Below, in pieces: positions 9,640-18,104 of a stretch of DNA of 64,000 bases. Origin of the DNA: DATAOG01 sp963753685 (lineage in GTDB: Bacteria; Pseudomonadota; Alphaproteobacteria; Geminicoccales; Geminicoccaceae); the NCBI GenBank assembly GCA_963753685.1, contig CAVWDE010000015.1, forward strand, positions 47,309 through 111,308, written 5' to 3'. Numbering within the stretch: the first letter of the stretch is position 1; every line of letters begins with the position of its first letter. The notes below the pieces were generated by a model. It saw nothing but the letters and a program-made list of their open reading frames with translations. It was not told the origin of the DNA and searched no databases. A program made the position numbers and the translations under genes.

Positions 9640-11214
9640 GTGAGCCACTCGAGCGAGCTGGAGGCCGAAGTCGAGCGTCTGCGCGTCCGCCTGGCGGAAG
9701 CCGAGGACACCCTGCGCGCGATCCGCGCGGGTGAGGTTGACGCCCTGGTGGTCGAGGGTCCGGATGGCGCGCGCATCTATACCCTGAAGGGCGCCGACGA
9801 GCCGTACCGGATCCTGGTCGAGCGCATGCAGGAGGGTGCGGCCACGCTGAGCGCCGAGGGCATCGTCCTGTACAGCAACCGCGGGTTCGCGCAGATGATC
9901 GGGCGCTCGCTCGAGCAGGTGATCGGGGCGCCGGTCGTACGCTTCATCGAGGCCGCGGAGCAGGTCGCGCTGGCGGCGGTGCTACGGGCCGCGAAGTCGG
10001 GCAGCATCCGCCGCGAATTCGCCCTGCGGCGCGCCGACGGCACGGTGTTCCCGGCCCTGCTGTCACTCGGGCCGCTGCCGGCCGAGGACGGCGACGACGC
10101 CCTGTCGATGATCGCGAGCGACCTCAGCGAGCAGCGCCGCACCGAAGCGATCGCGATGGCGGAGCGCTTCCTGCGCTCGATCCTGGAGCAGGCGGCCGAG
10201 CCGATCGTGGTCTGCGATGCGCTCGGCCGGATCACCCATGCCAGCCGGGCCGCGCTGGCGCTGGGTGCCGGCGATGCGATCGGCCGGCCGGTCGCCGATG
10301 CGCTTGGCCTGGAAATTCCGGACCGCACCGGCCAGCGCCGGAGCGCCCGCCGACGGCTGGCTGTTCAGTTCGCACGCGCTCTGCGGGGGCGGGGCGTGGC
10401 CGGCGTCGAGGTCCGCTGGACCGGGCCGGACGGCCTGCGCCGTGACTACCTGCTGAGCGCCGGTCCGCTGCACGACAGCCGCGATGTGGTGGTCGGGTGC
10501 ATCGCGATGCTGGCCGAGATCAGCGAGCGCAAGCGCGCCGAGGAGCGCCAGCAGGTGCTGCTCGCCGAGCTCAGTCATCGGGTCAAGAACACCCTCGCCA
10601 CGGTCCGCTCGATCGCGACCCAGACGGTGCGCAACGCGCCGTCCCTCGCGGCCTTCGCGCCGATGTTCAACGGCCGGCTCGGCGCGCTCGCGGTCGCCCA
10701 TGGCGTGCTCACCCAGGCCGGCTGGGGCGAGGTCGAGCTCGGCGAGCTGGTCGAGCGGATCGTCGCCCCTTACCAGAGCGGCCGTCACGACCACATCAAG
10801 ATCGCCGGCGTGCCGGCCCGGCTGCCCCCGCGCCAGGTCGTGCCGATGACTCTGATGCTGCACGAGCTCGCGACCAACGCCGCCAAATATGGTGCGCTCT
10901 CGACCCCCGCCGGCCGCGTGGCGGTCGCGTGGACGGTCGCCGGCGCCGGGCCGGCGCGCAGCGTCAGCCTGCGCTGGGTCGAGTCTGGTGGCCCGCGGGT
11001 CCGGCCGCCGCCCGGCAAAGGCTTCGGGACCGCGCTGATCGAGCGCAGCATGGCCTACGAGCTCGACGGCGAGGCGCACATCGACTATCGCCCCGAGGGC
11101 CTGCGCTGCGAGCTGACCTTCCCGCTGACGGCGCCGGGCGAGGACCTGCTGCAGGAGGCCGAAAGCTCGGCGGAGAGGCTCAGGGCGGACTTCGAGAGCG
11201 GAACAGTGCCCTGA
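9640..11214 (+). CDS. PAS-domain HWE-family sensor histidine kinase
   Basis: Soluble sensor kinase of 524 aa, GTG start ten bases after the second kaiB. Order: N-terminal coiled coil (about 1-35), PAS domain (about 50-170), second PAS-like domain (about 175-295), HisKA_2/HWE kinase core. The phospho-accepting site is ELSHRVKNTLATVRSIATQ with His313; the ATPase part shows MLHELATNAAKYGALS and the WxE feature LRWVESGGP that names the HWE group, then GKGFGTALI. No membrane segment. Its position suggests it reads the state of the Kai proteins. The 3' end overlaps the convergent response regulator gene by 35 bases. Confidence 0.93.
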   Translation: MSHSSELEAEVERLRVRLAEAEDTLRAIRAGEVDALVVEGPDGARIYTLKGADEPYRILVERMQEGAATLSAEGIVLYSNRGFAQMIGRSLEQVIGAPVVRFIEAAEQVALAAVLRAAKSGSIRREFALRRADGTVFPALLSLGPLPAEDGDDALSMIASDLSEQRRTEAIAMAERFLRSILEQAAEPIVVCDALGRITHASRAALALGAGDAIGRPVADALGLEIPDRTGQRRSARRRLAVQFARALRGRGVAGVEVRWTGPDGLRRDYLLSAGPLHDSRDVVVGCIAMLAEISERKRAEERQQVLLAELSHRVKNTLATVRSIATQTVRNAPSLAAFAPMFNGRLGALAVAHGVLTQAGWGEVELGELVERIVAPYQSGRHDHIKIAGVPARLPPRQVVPMTLMLHELATNAAKYGALSTPAGRVAVAWTVAGAGPARSVSLRWVESGGPRVRPPPGKGFGTALIERSMAYELDGEAHIDYRPEGLRCELTFPLTAPGEDLLQEAESSAERLRADFESGTVP

Positions 11215-11563
11215 CCAGGGCCGCGAGCTGGCTCGGCTCGTACGGCTTGACCAATACCGGCAGCCTGCGGAACGGCTCCGGGAACAGGGTCGCGTCGGCA
11301 TAGCCGGACGACAGGATCACCGGCAGGCCGCGCTCCAGGAGGCGCGGCAGGGCGTCGAAGATCTGGACGCCGCGCAGGTTCACGTCGAGCACGGCGCCGT
11401 CCAGGTCCGCGCGCCCGGCGAGGCGCCCGACCTCGGCGACGGTGGCCACCGGACCGACCACCTCGCAGCCGAGGCCCTGCAGGATCGCCTCGATGTCCAT
11501 GGCCACCAGCAGCTCGTCCTCGGCGAGCAAAATCCTGAGCCGCCGCCCCGCCGGCTGCGTCAC
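11180..11563 (-). CDS. Single-domain response regulator (CheY-like receiver)
   Basis: Receiver domain of about 127 aa with no output domain. Seen: acidic pair AED (E15, D16), phospho-acceptor AVLDVN (D60), the SSGYAD switch strand and LVKPYE with the conserved lysine. The GTG start at 11563 overlaps the TGA of the pdxA-like gene (GTGA), so it is expressed from the minus-strand operon. It is tail-to-tail with, and overlaps by 35 bp, the HWE kinase gene. It is the obvious candidate partner for that kinase, acting by protein contact rather than by binding DNA (inference from position). Confidence 0.88.
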   Translation of the reverse strand: MTQPAGRRLRILLAEDELLVAMDIEAILQGLGCEVVGPVATVAEVGRLAGRADLDGAVLDVNLRGVQIFDALPRLLERGLPVILSSGYADATLFPEPFRRLPVLVKPYEPSQLAALVRALFRSRSPP

Positions 11564-12570
11564 CCGTCCCGACCAGGCCGCGGCCGGCGCGCGAGCGCCA
11601 TCTTGCAGGCGGTGCGATAGGCCTGCCCGAGCCCGTCGGCCCTGGCGATGCCGCGGCCGGCGATGTCGAAGGCGGTGCCGTGGGCAGGCGTCGTGATCGG
11701 GAATGGCAGGCCGGCGTGGATCGTGATGCCACGCTCGAAGCCCATCAGCTTCATCGCGATCTGGCCCTGGTCGTGGTACATCGTCACGACCGCATCGAAG
11801 GCGCCATCGCGGGCCCGCACGAACACGGTGTCCGCAGGCCAGGGCCCTGTGGCGGCGATCTGCTCGGCCTGCGCACGGGCGATCGCGGGCGCGATCACCT
11901 CGATCTCCTCGCACCCGAAAATACCGCCGTCGCCGGCGTGCGGGTTGAGGCCCGCGACCGCGATCTTCGGATGCGGCCTGCCGGCGGCCTGGAGCGTGTT
12001 GCGGGCGAGACGGATCGCCTGCAGCACGCCCTCCTCGGTGATCAGACCGGCCACCGCGCTCAGCGGCACGTGCGAGGTGACGCGCGTGGTCGCGAGCTGA
12101 TCGGTCGCATTAATTTCGCCAACATAGCCTTTGAAATCCAATACTTGGACGAAAAACCTCAGCTCGTCCTCGAGCTCGAGGCCGCCCTGGTGCATCGCCT
12201 GCTTGTTGCAGGGCGCGAAGCAGATCGCATCGAGCTCGCCGGCCTCAGCCAGGCCGAGGGCCACCCGGAAGCCATCGAGCGCGGCCTTGCCGGCGAGCCC
12301 GCTCACCTGGCCGACCGGCAGCGCCTCGGGGTCGGTCACGGGGCCCGGCAGCAGGACCGCCAGACCGGCCCGGGCATCGTCCAGCCGCGCGATGGTCGGC
12401 AGGTCGAGCGCGACGCCGGCCGCTTGCGCGCCGCGCTGCAGGATGCGCCGATCGCCGATCACGACTGTCGCGGCCTCGGGGTCGAGCTGATCGCTCGCCA
12501 GCAGCCTGGCCGTGATCTCTGGGCCGATCCCGGTCGCGTCGCCAGGCAGCAGGCCGATTCGAACGGTCAT
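11560..12570 (-). CDS. pdxA: PdxA-family 4-hydroxythreonine-4-phosphate dehydrogenase-like protein
   Basis: Metal- and NAD-dependent beta-hydroxyacid oxidative decarboxylase fold, 336 aa. Conserved metal/substrate residues are visible: TSHVPL, GLNPHAGDGG, TMYHDQG and PITTPAHGTAFDIAG. PdxA makes the pyridoxal-phosphate precursor, but many paralogues (PdxA2/DenD types) act on four-carbon sugar acids. With no other pdx gene nearby and an MttB-family gene upstream, a catabolic paralogue is quite possible. The ATG at 12570 lies 77 bases after the MttB-family stop on the same strand; the downstream response regulator overlaps its stop. Confidence 0.85.
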   Translation of the reverse strand: MTVRIGLLPGDATGIGPEITARLLASDQLDPEAATVVIGDRRILQRGAQAAGVALDLPTIARLDDARAGLAVLLPGPVTDPEALPVGQVSGLAGKAALDGFRVALGLAEAGELDAICFAPCNKQAMHQGGLELEDELRFFVQVLDFKGYVGEINATDQLATTRVTSHVPLSAVAGLITEEGVLQAIRLARNTLQAAGRPHPKIAVAGLNPHAGDGGIFGCEEIEVIAPAIARAQAEQIAATGPWPADTVFVRARDGAFDAVVTMYHDQGQIAMKLMGFERGITIHAGLPFPITTPAHGTAFDIAGRGIARADGLGQAYRTACKMALARRPRPGRDG

Positions 12571-12647
12571 GGTTGGCCTCTCGATGGTCTCCTGAGCTCG
12601 TGGCCAAGCTACCCGGACCAGCAGCGACCTTAAAGGGTGTCGCGCGA

Positions 12648-14171
12648 TCAGGTGCTCGGCGCGCCGCCTTCCTCCTTGCGCCTGGCGACGTAGGCCGCGA
12701 TCTCCTCGGCGACCGCGGGGTCGATCGGCGGCGGCTCGTAGGCCGCGAGCAGCGCCTTCCAGATCCGGTTCGCGCGCCAGGTGGCGTCGAGGGAGCCGCC
12801 CTCCTGCCAGGTCTCGAAGTTGCGCCAGTCGGACAAGAGCGGCGCGTAGAAGGCGTGCTCGTAGCGGGCCATGGTGTGCGCTGCCTGGAAGAAGTGGCTG
12901 CCGGGGCCGACCTCGCGGATCGCGTCCAGGGCCAAAGCACTCTCGCCGGTGTCGAGCGGTTCGAGAAACGCCGCGATCAGCTGCAGCATCTCGGCGTCCA
13001 GGATGATCTTTTCGTAGGACGTGGTGAGCCCGCCCTCGAGCCAGCCGAGGCTGTGCTTGACGATGTTGGTGTGCGCCAGCACGCAGGGCCAGATCGACAT
13101 CTCGAACTCGTAGACCGACTGGGCGTCGGGGGCGTTCGAGGCATTGGCGTTGGAGGCCCGGTACGGCAGCCGGTAGCGGCGCGCGAGCTGGCCGGAGGCG
13201 ATCGTGGCCTTGGCGTATTCGGGCGTGCCGAAGGCGGGGGCGCCGCTCTTCATGTCGACGTTGGAGGTGAAGCTGCCGTAGACCACCGGGCAGCCCGGGC
13301 GCACGACTTGTGCGAACGCGATCCCGGCCAGCGCCTCGGCGTTCTGCTGGACGAGCGCGCCCGCGACCGTGATCGGCGCCATGGCGCCCGCGAGCGTGAA
13401 CGGCGTGAAGATGATCGGCTGGTTGTGGCGCGCCATCTCGATCACGCCCTCCAGCATCGGCCCGTCGTACTGGAGCGGCGAGTTGGCGTTGACGACCGTG
13501 GTCATCGAGGGCTCGACGAGCAGCTGCTCGGGGCTCGCCTGGCGCGCGATCCGCGTGATCTCGAGCAAATCGCGGATGCGGATGGCGCCGAGCGCATAGC
13601 CGTAGAGCGTGCGGTCGGTGAGCGTCGCCATCGCCTCGAGCGCGTCGAGGTGGCGGGTCGCGGGCGGCAGGTCGACCGGCTCGACCGGGTAGCCCGCGAG
13701 CATGTGGCAGATGTTCAGGCTCTGGCCGAGCTTCAGAAGGTTGCAATAGTCGAGGAAATTGCCGGTGCGCCGGCCGCCCTCGAGGTCGGAGACGTGCGGC
13801 GCGCTCGCGACCAGGGAGAAGTTGATCGCGTTGTCGCCGACATGGACGCTGCGCTCGGGATTGCGCGCGTGCAGCGTGAAGGCGGCCGGTGCCGTTGCGA
13901 TCTGCGCCTCGATGAAGGCCGGGTCGAAACGCACCCGGGTGCCCGTCGGGTCAACCGCGCAGCCGGCGTCCTTGAGGATCTGGCGCGCGTCTTCGAGCAG
14001 GAAGTTCATGCCGATCTCGGCCAGCACTCTGAGCGAGGCCTGGTGAATCGCCTCGATCTGGTCCGCCGAGAGGATCTCGAACGGCGGATAGGGGTTGCGC
14101 AGATGTCGGAACGGCGCCTGCGCCGGACCGGCTTCCTTGTCCCGCCGTGGTCGCCGCCCTTCCCGCGCCAT
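12648..14171 (-). CDS. Trimethylamine methyltransferase family protein (MttB-like, no pyrrolysine)
   Basis: TIM-barrel methyltransferase of 507 aa in the MttB superfamily, which transfers methyl groups from amines or betaines to a corrinoid protein. The opening block FRHLRNPYPPFEILSADQ and HQASLRVLAEIGM, the mid-protein GSFTSNVDMKSGAPAFGTPE and the ESALALDAIREVGPGSHFF block near the end are all family-typical. The frame is open throughout, so there is no in-frame amber for pyrrolysine; it belongs with the glycine-betaine-type (MtgB-like) branch. No corrinoid protein or reductive activator gene is visible nearby. Divergent from the TRAP binding protein gene, suggesting that protein may bring in its substrate (inference). 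Confidence 0.9.
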   Translation of the reverse strand: MAREGRRPRRDKEAGPAQAPFRHLRNPYPPFEILSADQIEAIHQASLRVLAEIGMNFLLEDARQILKDAGCAVDPTGTRVRFDPAFIEAQIATAPAAFTLHARNPERSVHVGDNAINFSLVASAPHVSDLEGGRRTGNFLDYCNLLKLGQSLNICHMLAGYPVEPVDLPPATRHLDALEAMATLTDRTLYGYALGAIRIRDLLEITRIARQASPEQLLVEPSMTTVVNANSPLQYDGPMLEGVIEMARHNQPIIFTPFTLAGAMAPITVAGALVQQNAEALAGIAFAQVVRPGCPVVYGSFTSNVDMKSGAPAFGTPEYAKATIASGQLARRYRLPYRASNANASNAPDAQSVYEFEMSIWPCVLAHTNIVKHSLGWLEGGLTTSYEKIILDAEMLQLIAAFLEPLDTGESALALDAIREVGPGSHFFQAAHTMARYEHAFYAPLLSDWRNFETWQEGGSLDATWRANRIWKALLAAYEPPPIDPAVAEEIAAYVARRKEEGGAPST

Positions 14172-14322
14172 CTCGCCCTCGCCGCCGCACGCACCGCAGG
14201 CGATCCTTAGGCGTTCCGGCGCGCCGCGGAAAGCTCAAAGACGAGGGCTGACCTGCCGGCATGGACACGGGCGGCATTTGCCGGCAACCTGTGCCCAGAA
14301 CCGCGAAATCAGGGAGCTTGTC

Positions 14323-15306
14323 ATGACAGCGAAGATCTGGCTGGCCGGCGCTTTGGGTGCGCTGCTGGTGAGCCATGCCGCGAGCGCCCAGCAGCTGGAG
14401 CTCAACTTCGGCACGGTCAACGACCCGGGCGGCATGCAGTACATCTCGGCCGAGGAGTGGGCCAAGCGGGTCAACGCTGCGCTCGGCGATCAGGCCAAGG
14501 TCGAGGTCTACGGCTCGAGCCAGCTCGGCAGCGACAAGGAGATGCTGCAGAAGCTGAAGCTCGGCACGCTCGACTTCTCGCAGCCCTCGACCATCATGTC
14601 GACCGTGGTGCCCGAGTTCGGGCTGTTCGACATGCCCTATCTGGTCAAGGACCGGCAGCACGCCGGGTGCATCGCCAAGGAGATCATCTGGCCCGAGCTG
14701 GCGCCCAAGGTCGAGGCCGCGGGCTACAAGCTGATCGGCGTCTGGGAGAACGGCTTCCGTCAGATCACCAACAACGTCCGGCCGATCAACACGCCCGCCG
14801 ACCTCAAGGGCATCAAGCTGCGGACGCCGCGCGGCGTCTGGCGGGTCAAGATGTTCGAGGCCTACGGCGCCAACCCGACGCCGATGGCGTTCTCGGAGGT
14901 GTTCGTAGCCCTCCAGACCGGGGTGATCGACGGCCAGGAGAACCCCTACGCCAACATCGCCTCGGCCAAGTTCAACGAGGTCCAAAAGTACCTGTCCAAG
15001 ACCAATCACGTCTACACGCCCTCGTTTCCGGTCGCGAGCCTCAAGCGCTGGAACAGCTGGCCGAAGCCGGTCCAGGACGCGATCCTCAAGGCCGGCGCGG
15101 ACGTCCAGGGCTGGACCTACGAGACCGCGGCCAAGCTCGACACCGATCTGGAGAAGCAGCTGATCGACGGCGGCATGACGTTCAACGTCGCCGACCGCGC
15201 GGCCTTCGTCGCCGCCTCCAAGCCGATCTATGAGGAGTTCGCCAAGGAGGTCCCGGGTGGCAAGGAGCTGATCGATAAGGCGATGGCGCTCGCCAACGGC
15301 TGCTGA
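14323..15306 (+). CDS. TRAP transporter periplasmic substrate-binding protein, DctP type
   Basis: Exported binding protein of 327 aa. Signal peptide MTAKIWLAGALGALLVSHAA, probably cut after ASA at about residue 22. Family features: the LKLGTLDF.QPS block, GVWENGFRQITNN, and IKLRTPRG with the Arg that usually binds the substrate carboxylate, then SEVFVALQTGVIDGQENP. An AGGGAG ribosome binding site precedes the ATG. No DctQ/DctM membrane genes are adjacent on either side, so it is an orphan here and must use membrane subunits encoded elsewhere. A strong hairpin follows its stop. Confidence 0.93.
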   Translation: MTAKIWLAGALGALLVSHAASAQQLELNFGTVNDPGGMQYISAEEWAKRVNAALGDQAKVEVYGSSQLGSDKEMLQKLKLGTLDFSQPSTIMSTVVPEFGLFDMPYLVKDRQHAGCIAKEIIWPELAPKVEAAGYKLIGVWENGFRQITNNVRPINTPADLKGIKLRTPRGVWRVKMFEAYGANPTPMAFSEVFVALQTGVIDGQENPYANIASAKFNEVQKYLSKTNHVYTPSFPVASLKRWNSWPKPVQDAILKAGADVQGWTYETAAKLDTDLEKQLIDGGMTFNVADRAAFVAASKPIYEEFAKEVPGGKELIDKAMALANGC

Positions 15307-15313
15307 CCGCCTG

Positions 15314-15337
15314 CGGGCCGGGCGTCGTCCCGGCCCG
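15314..15337 (+). terminator. GC-rich hairpin after the TRAP binding protein gene
   Basis: A perfect 9-bp stem (15314-15322 with 15329-15337) with a 6-nt loop starts eight bases after the stop codon. There is no T-run after it, so it may work as an mRNA 3' stabiliser or a weak terminator. Confidence 0.5.
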
Positions 15338-15455
15338 TCTGGCGACCCGCCCGGCCGGATCGAACCGGCTGCGGCGGCGATTTCCCGACGCTGCCGTGGC
15401 CGAGGGGGCGCGCCGACCCATATCAAAGCGGTCCTCGATGCGGAGTGGGACCGGC

Positions 15456-16589
15456 ATGAACGGCGAGAGGCGGTTCCAGCGGCGGCTGCTCTGGCTCAAC
15501 CTCGTCCTGCTCGGGGTGATCGGCGCGTTCGTGCTGTGGACCTTTTGGATGTTCGTGCCGAAGCCCTGGCGCGATCTCAGCCCGACCGCGGTCGAACGGC
15601 CGGTGACCGCGCGCGGCGATCTCGCCGACATCGAGAAGACCACCATCGAGATCTTCCACCGGGCCTCGCCCTCGGTCGTGCACATCACGACCCTGGTCAA
15701 CGCCACGCAGCCCTACAGCTTCGACGTCCAGCAGGTCCCGCAGGGCACCGGCTCCGGCTTCGTCTGGGACCGGGACGGCCATGTGGTCACCAACTTCCAC
15801 GTGATCCGCGGTGCTGACGCGGCGGTGGTCGTGCTCGCCGACGGCTCGACCTGGCAGGGCCGGCTGGTCGGCGCCTACCCGGACAAGGATCTGGCGGTGC
15901 TGGCGATCGACGCGCCGGGAGCGAAGCTGCAGCCGATCACGGTCGGCCGCTCGGCCAACCTCGAGGTCGGGCAGATGGTGTTCGCGATCGGCAATCCGTT
16001 CGGGCTCGACCAGACGCTGACCACGGGCGTGGTGAGCGCGCTCGGGCGCGAGATCGAATCAATGCCCGGCCACAAGATCCGCAACGTCATCCAGACCGAC
16101 GCCGCGATCAATCCCGGTAATTCCGGCGGGCCGCTGCTCGACAGCGCCGGCCGGCTGATCGGCATCAATTCCTCGATCCTGAGCCCGTCCGGCGCGTTCG
16201 CCGGCGTCGGCTTCGCGATCCCGGTCGACGAGGTCAACCAGGTCGTGACCGAGCTGATCCGCAACGGCAAGGTGGTCCGGCCCGGACTCGGCATCGCGCT
16301 CGCCCCGGACCAGCTGACCCAGCGCCTGGGTCTCAATGGCGCGCTGGTGATGGCGGTCGATCCGGGCGGGCCGGGTGCGGCCGCGGGCCTGCATGCGACC
16401 GAGCGCGATCTGGGCGGCAACATCGTGCTCGGCGATCTGATCACGGCGATCGATGCCGAGCGGGTGACGTCGACCGAGGACTACTTCAGCGCGCTCGAGC
16501 AGCACAAGCCGGGCGACCAGGTCACGCTCACGGTGCAGCGCGGGGGCGAGGCGCAGAAGGTCGCGGTCACGCTCGGGCAGGAGGCGTGA
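15456..16589 (+). CDS. HtrA/DegP-like trypsin-fold serine protease with PDZ domain
   Basis: Membrane-anchored periplasmic protease of 377 aa. A single N-terminal TM helix (LVLLGVIGAFVLWTFWMFV) is followed by the protease domain with His in NFHVIRG, Asp in DKDLAVLAI and Ser in NPGNSGGPLL, then one C-terminal PDZ domain (from about residue 275, GLHATERDLGGNIVLGDLI). Anchoring plus one PDZ is DegS-like, but the substrate cannot be told. The ATG at 15456 has GGAGTGGGA in front; an in-frame ATG six codons earlier is an alternative. A terminator lies downstream. Confidence 0.92.
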   Translation: MNGERRFQRRLLWLNLVLLGVIGAFVLWTFWMFVPKPWRDLSPTAVERPVTARGDLADIEKTTIEIFHRASPSVVHITTLVNATQPYSFDVQQVPQGTGSGFVWDRDGHVVTNFHVIRGADAAVVVLADGSTWQGRLVGAYPDKDLAVLAIDAPGAKLQPITVGRSANLEVGQMVFAIGNPFGLDQTLTTGVVSALGREIESMPGHKIRNVIQTDAAINPGNSGGPLLDSAGRLIGINSSILSPSGAFAGVGFAIPVDEVNQVVTELIRNGKVVRPGLGIALAPDQLTQRLGLNGALVMAVDPGGPGAAAGLHATERDLGGNIVLGDLITAIDAERVTSTEDYFSALEQHKPGDQVTLTVQRGGEAQKVAVTLGQEA

Positions 16590-16701
16590 AGGCGCACGCT
16601 GCAGCGCCGGGCCGGATTGCCGCAGCGCAATATCGTGGTGCGGGCTTGACTTGGTCCCTCATCGCCCCAGTATTGCCCAAGCTCAAAGAGTGTGTGCCCG
16701 A

Positions 16702-16735
16702 CAGCCCGCCCGGTCCGCCGCGGCGGGCTGTTTTA
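16702..16735 (+). terminator. Rho-independent terminator after the HtrA-like gene
   Basis: A 9-bp perfect stem (16702-16710 with 16722-16730), 11-nt loop, followed directly by TTTTA. It sits between two convergent genes. Confidence 0.8.
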
Positions 16736-16760
16736 TCGTGCGGGATGGTGGCGGCGCGGC

Positions 16761-18056
16761 TCAGCGGCCGGTCAGCGGCGCGAAGCCCCAGGAGAACAGC
16801 GGCCGGCCGCCGTCCGGGGTGACCCTGATCACCTCCTCGAGCCACAGGCGCTCGTGCTCGCCACCGGGATAGAGGAGGTGCACGGGCGCCACCATGCCGT
16901 CCTCGAGCGCCCAGTCGGTGTTCGGCCGGCCGTCGGCAGTGGTCTGCTCGACGTCCATGTGCGAGAGCCCGAGGCCGTGGAAGAAGATCACCGCCGCGGC
17001 CGGATCGGGCACGCCTTCCCGGCGATAGACCGCGCGCGCCCGCGCCTGCAGCTCGCTGATCCGCGCGCCCGGCCGCATCGCCTCGAGCAGCGCGTCGGCG
17101 ACCGCGACCGTTGCCTTGGCGAAGCGCTTCGCGCCGCCCTCGGGCTCGCCCTCGACCACCCAGGTCTTGCCGCCGTCCCAGCAATAGAGATCGAGGGTGC
17201 CGTGGCAGTCGAACATGACGTGGGTGCCGGGCTCGACCGGGTCGTCCTCGAGCGCGGTCGAGAGCATCAGCGCCGGATCGGCGCCGCGCGGATGGCCCCA
17301 GACCATGGCGCCGGGATCGCGCACGAAACCGCCGAGCCCGGCGACCGCGCGCGCGTAGGCGCGGTTCAGATCGCGCCAGCTGGCGCCTTTGTCCCAGGCG
17401 GCGACCGTCTGCCGGATCGCGGCCTCGTTCAGCGCCGTGGCGCGCTCCAAAAGACGCATCTCGGTTCCGGTCTTGACCGCGCGCGCGAACATCAGCGGGT
17501 CGTAGCCGTCGGCGAGCTCGAGCCCCTCGAGGCCGAGCCGGAAGCCCATGCCCATGTCGTCGAAGGCGACCCGGGCGCGCTCCAGCTTCAGGTCCCGGAG
17601 CGCGCTCCGGACCGCGCTCGCCATGTTGAAGGCGTAGCTCGCACGCGCGCGCTCGACCCAAGGGACGCCCCTGCCGTGCCGCGGGATGAAGCGGTCGATG
17701 TCGGTGCGCGCGGGCGCCAGATCGAGCGGCATCATGACCGCGCGGAACGGGCGGATGTCCTCGACCCAGGTCGGCTGGGTGAGGAAGGTCCCGAGATAGT
17801 AGTCGGCGACCACCAGGACCGGGTGCTCGGGCGCATGGCGCGACAGCAGGACGGCATAGGGCCGGGGCTCGTCCGCCTTGTGGGCGATGCCGTTGAAGCT
17901 CGTGAGGTAGAAGACGTTCCAGGGCAGCGTGGCGACGATGCCGTCCAGCCCGCGCGCTTCCAGCGCGAACAGCAGACGATCGAGATTGCAAAAGCGCGGC
18001 GGCAAAGGCGCGCGTTCGAACGATGGCGCAGGCGGCGATGCCTCTCGGTCGGTCAT
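16761..18056 (-). CDS. M24 family (creatinase / Xaa-Pro aminopeptidase-like) protein
   Basis: Pita-bread fold protein of about 431 aa: creatinase-type N-domain to about residue 185, then the M24 domain. Metal-ligand positions can be followed: two Asp eleven residues apart (FDCHGTLDLYCWDGG), His in FHGLGLSHMD, and a final Glu in LWLEEVIRVT. The position that is normally Glu in GMVFTIEPG reads GMVAPVHLLYPG, that is, His, so the usual two-metal site is altered. It may be a creatinase-like hydrolase or a changed peptidase. The ATG at 18056 has GGAGG eight bases upstream and is preferred over one 14 codons earlier. Confidence 0.85.
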   Translation of the reverse strand: MTDREASPPAPSFERAPLPPRFCNLDRLLFALEARGLDGIVATLPWNVFYLTSFNGIAHKADEPRPYAVLLSRHAPEHPVLVVADYYLGTFLTQPTWVEDIRPFRAVMMPLDLAPARTDIDRFIPRHGRGVPWVERARASYAFNMASAVRSALRDLKLERARVAFDDMGMGFRLGLEGLELADGYDPLMFARAVKTGTEMRLLERATALNEAAIRQTVAAWDKGASWRDLNRAYARAVAGLGGFVRDPGAMVWGHPRGADPALMLSTALEDDPVEPGTHVMFDCHGTLDLYCWDGGKTWVVEGEPEGGAKRFAKATVAVADALLEAMRPGARISELQARARAVYRREGVPDPAAAVIFFHGLGLSHMDVEQTTADGRPNTDWALEDGMVAPVHLLYPGGEHERLWLEEVIRVTPDGGRPLFSWGFAPLTGR

Positions 18057-18104
18057 GATCCTGCCTCCGTCGCGAACACCAGGGTGACGTGGTTGCAAAG
18101 GAGC

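Noticed and set aside
12648..14171. Pyrrolysine-containing MttB
   Set aside because: No in-frame TAG and no pyl genes in the window; the protein fits the non-Pyl branch.
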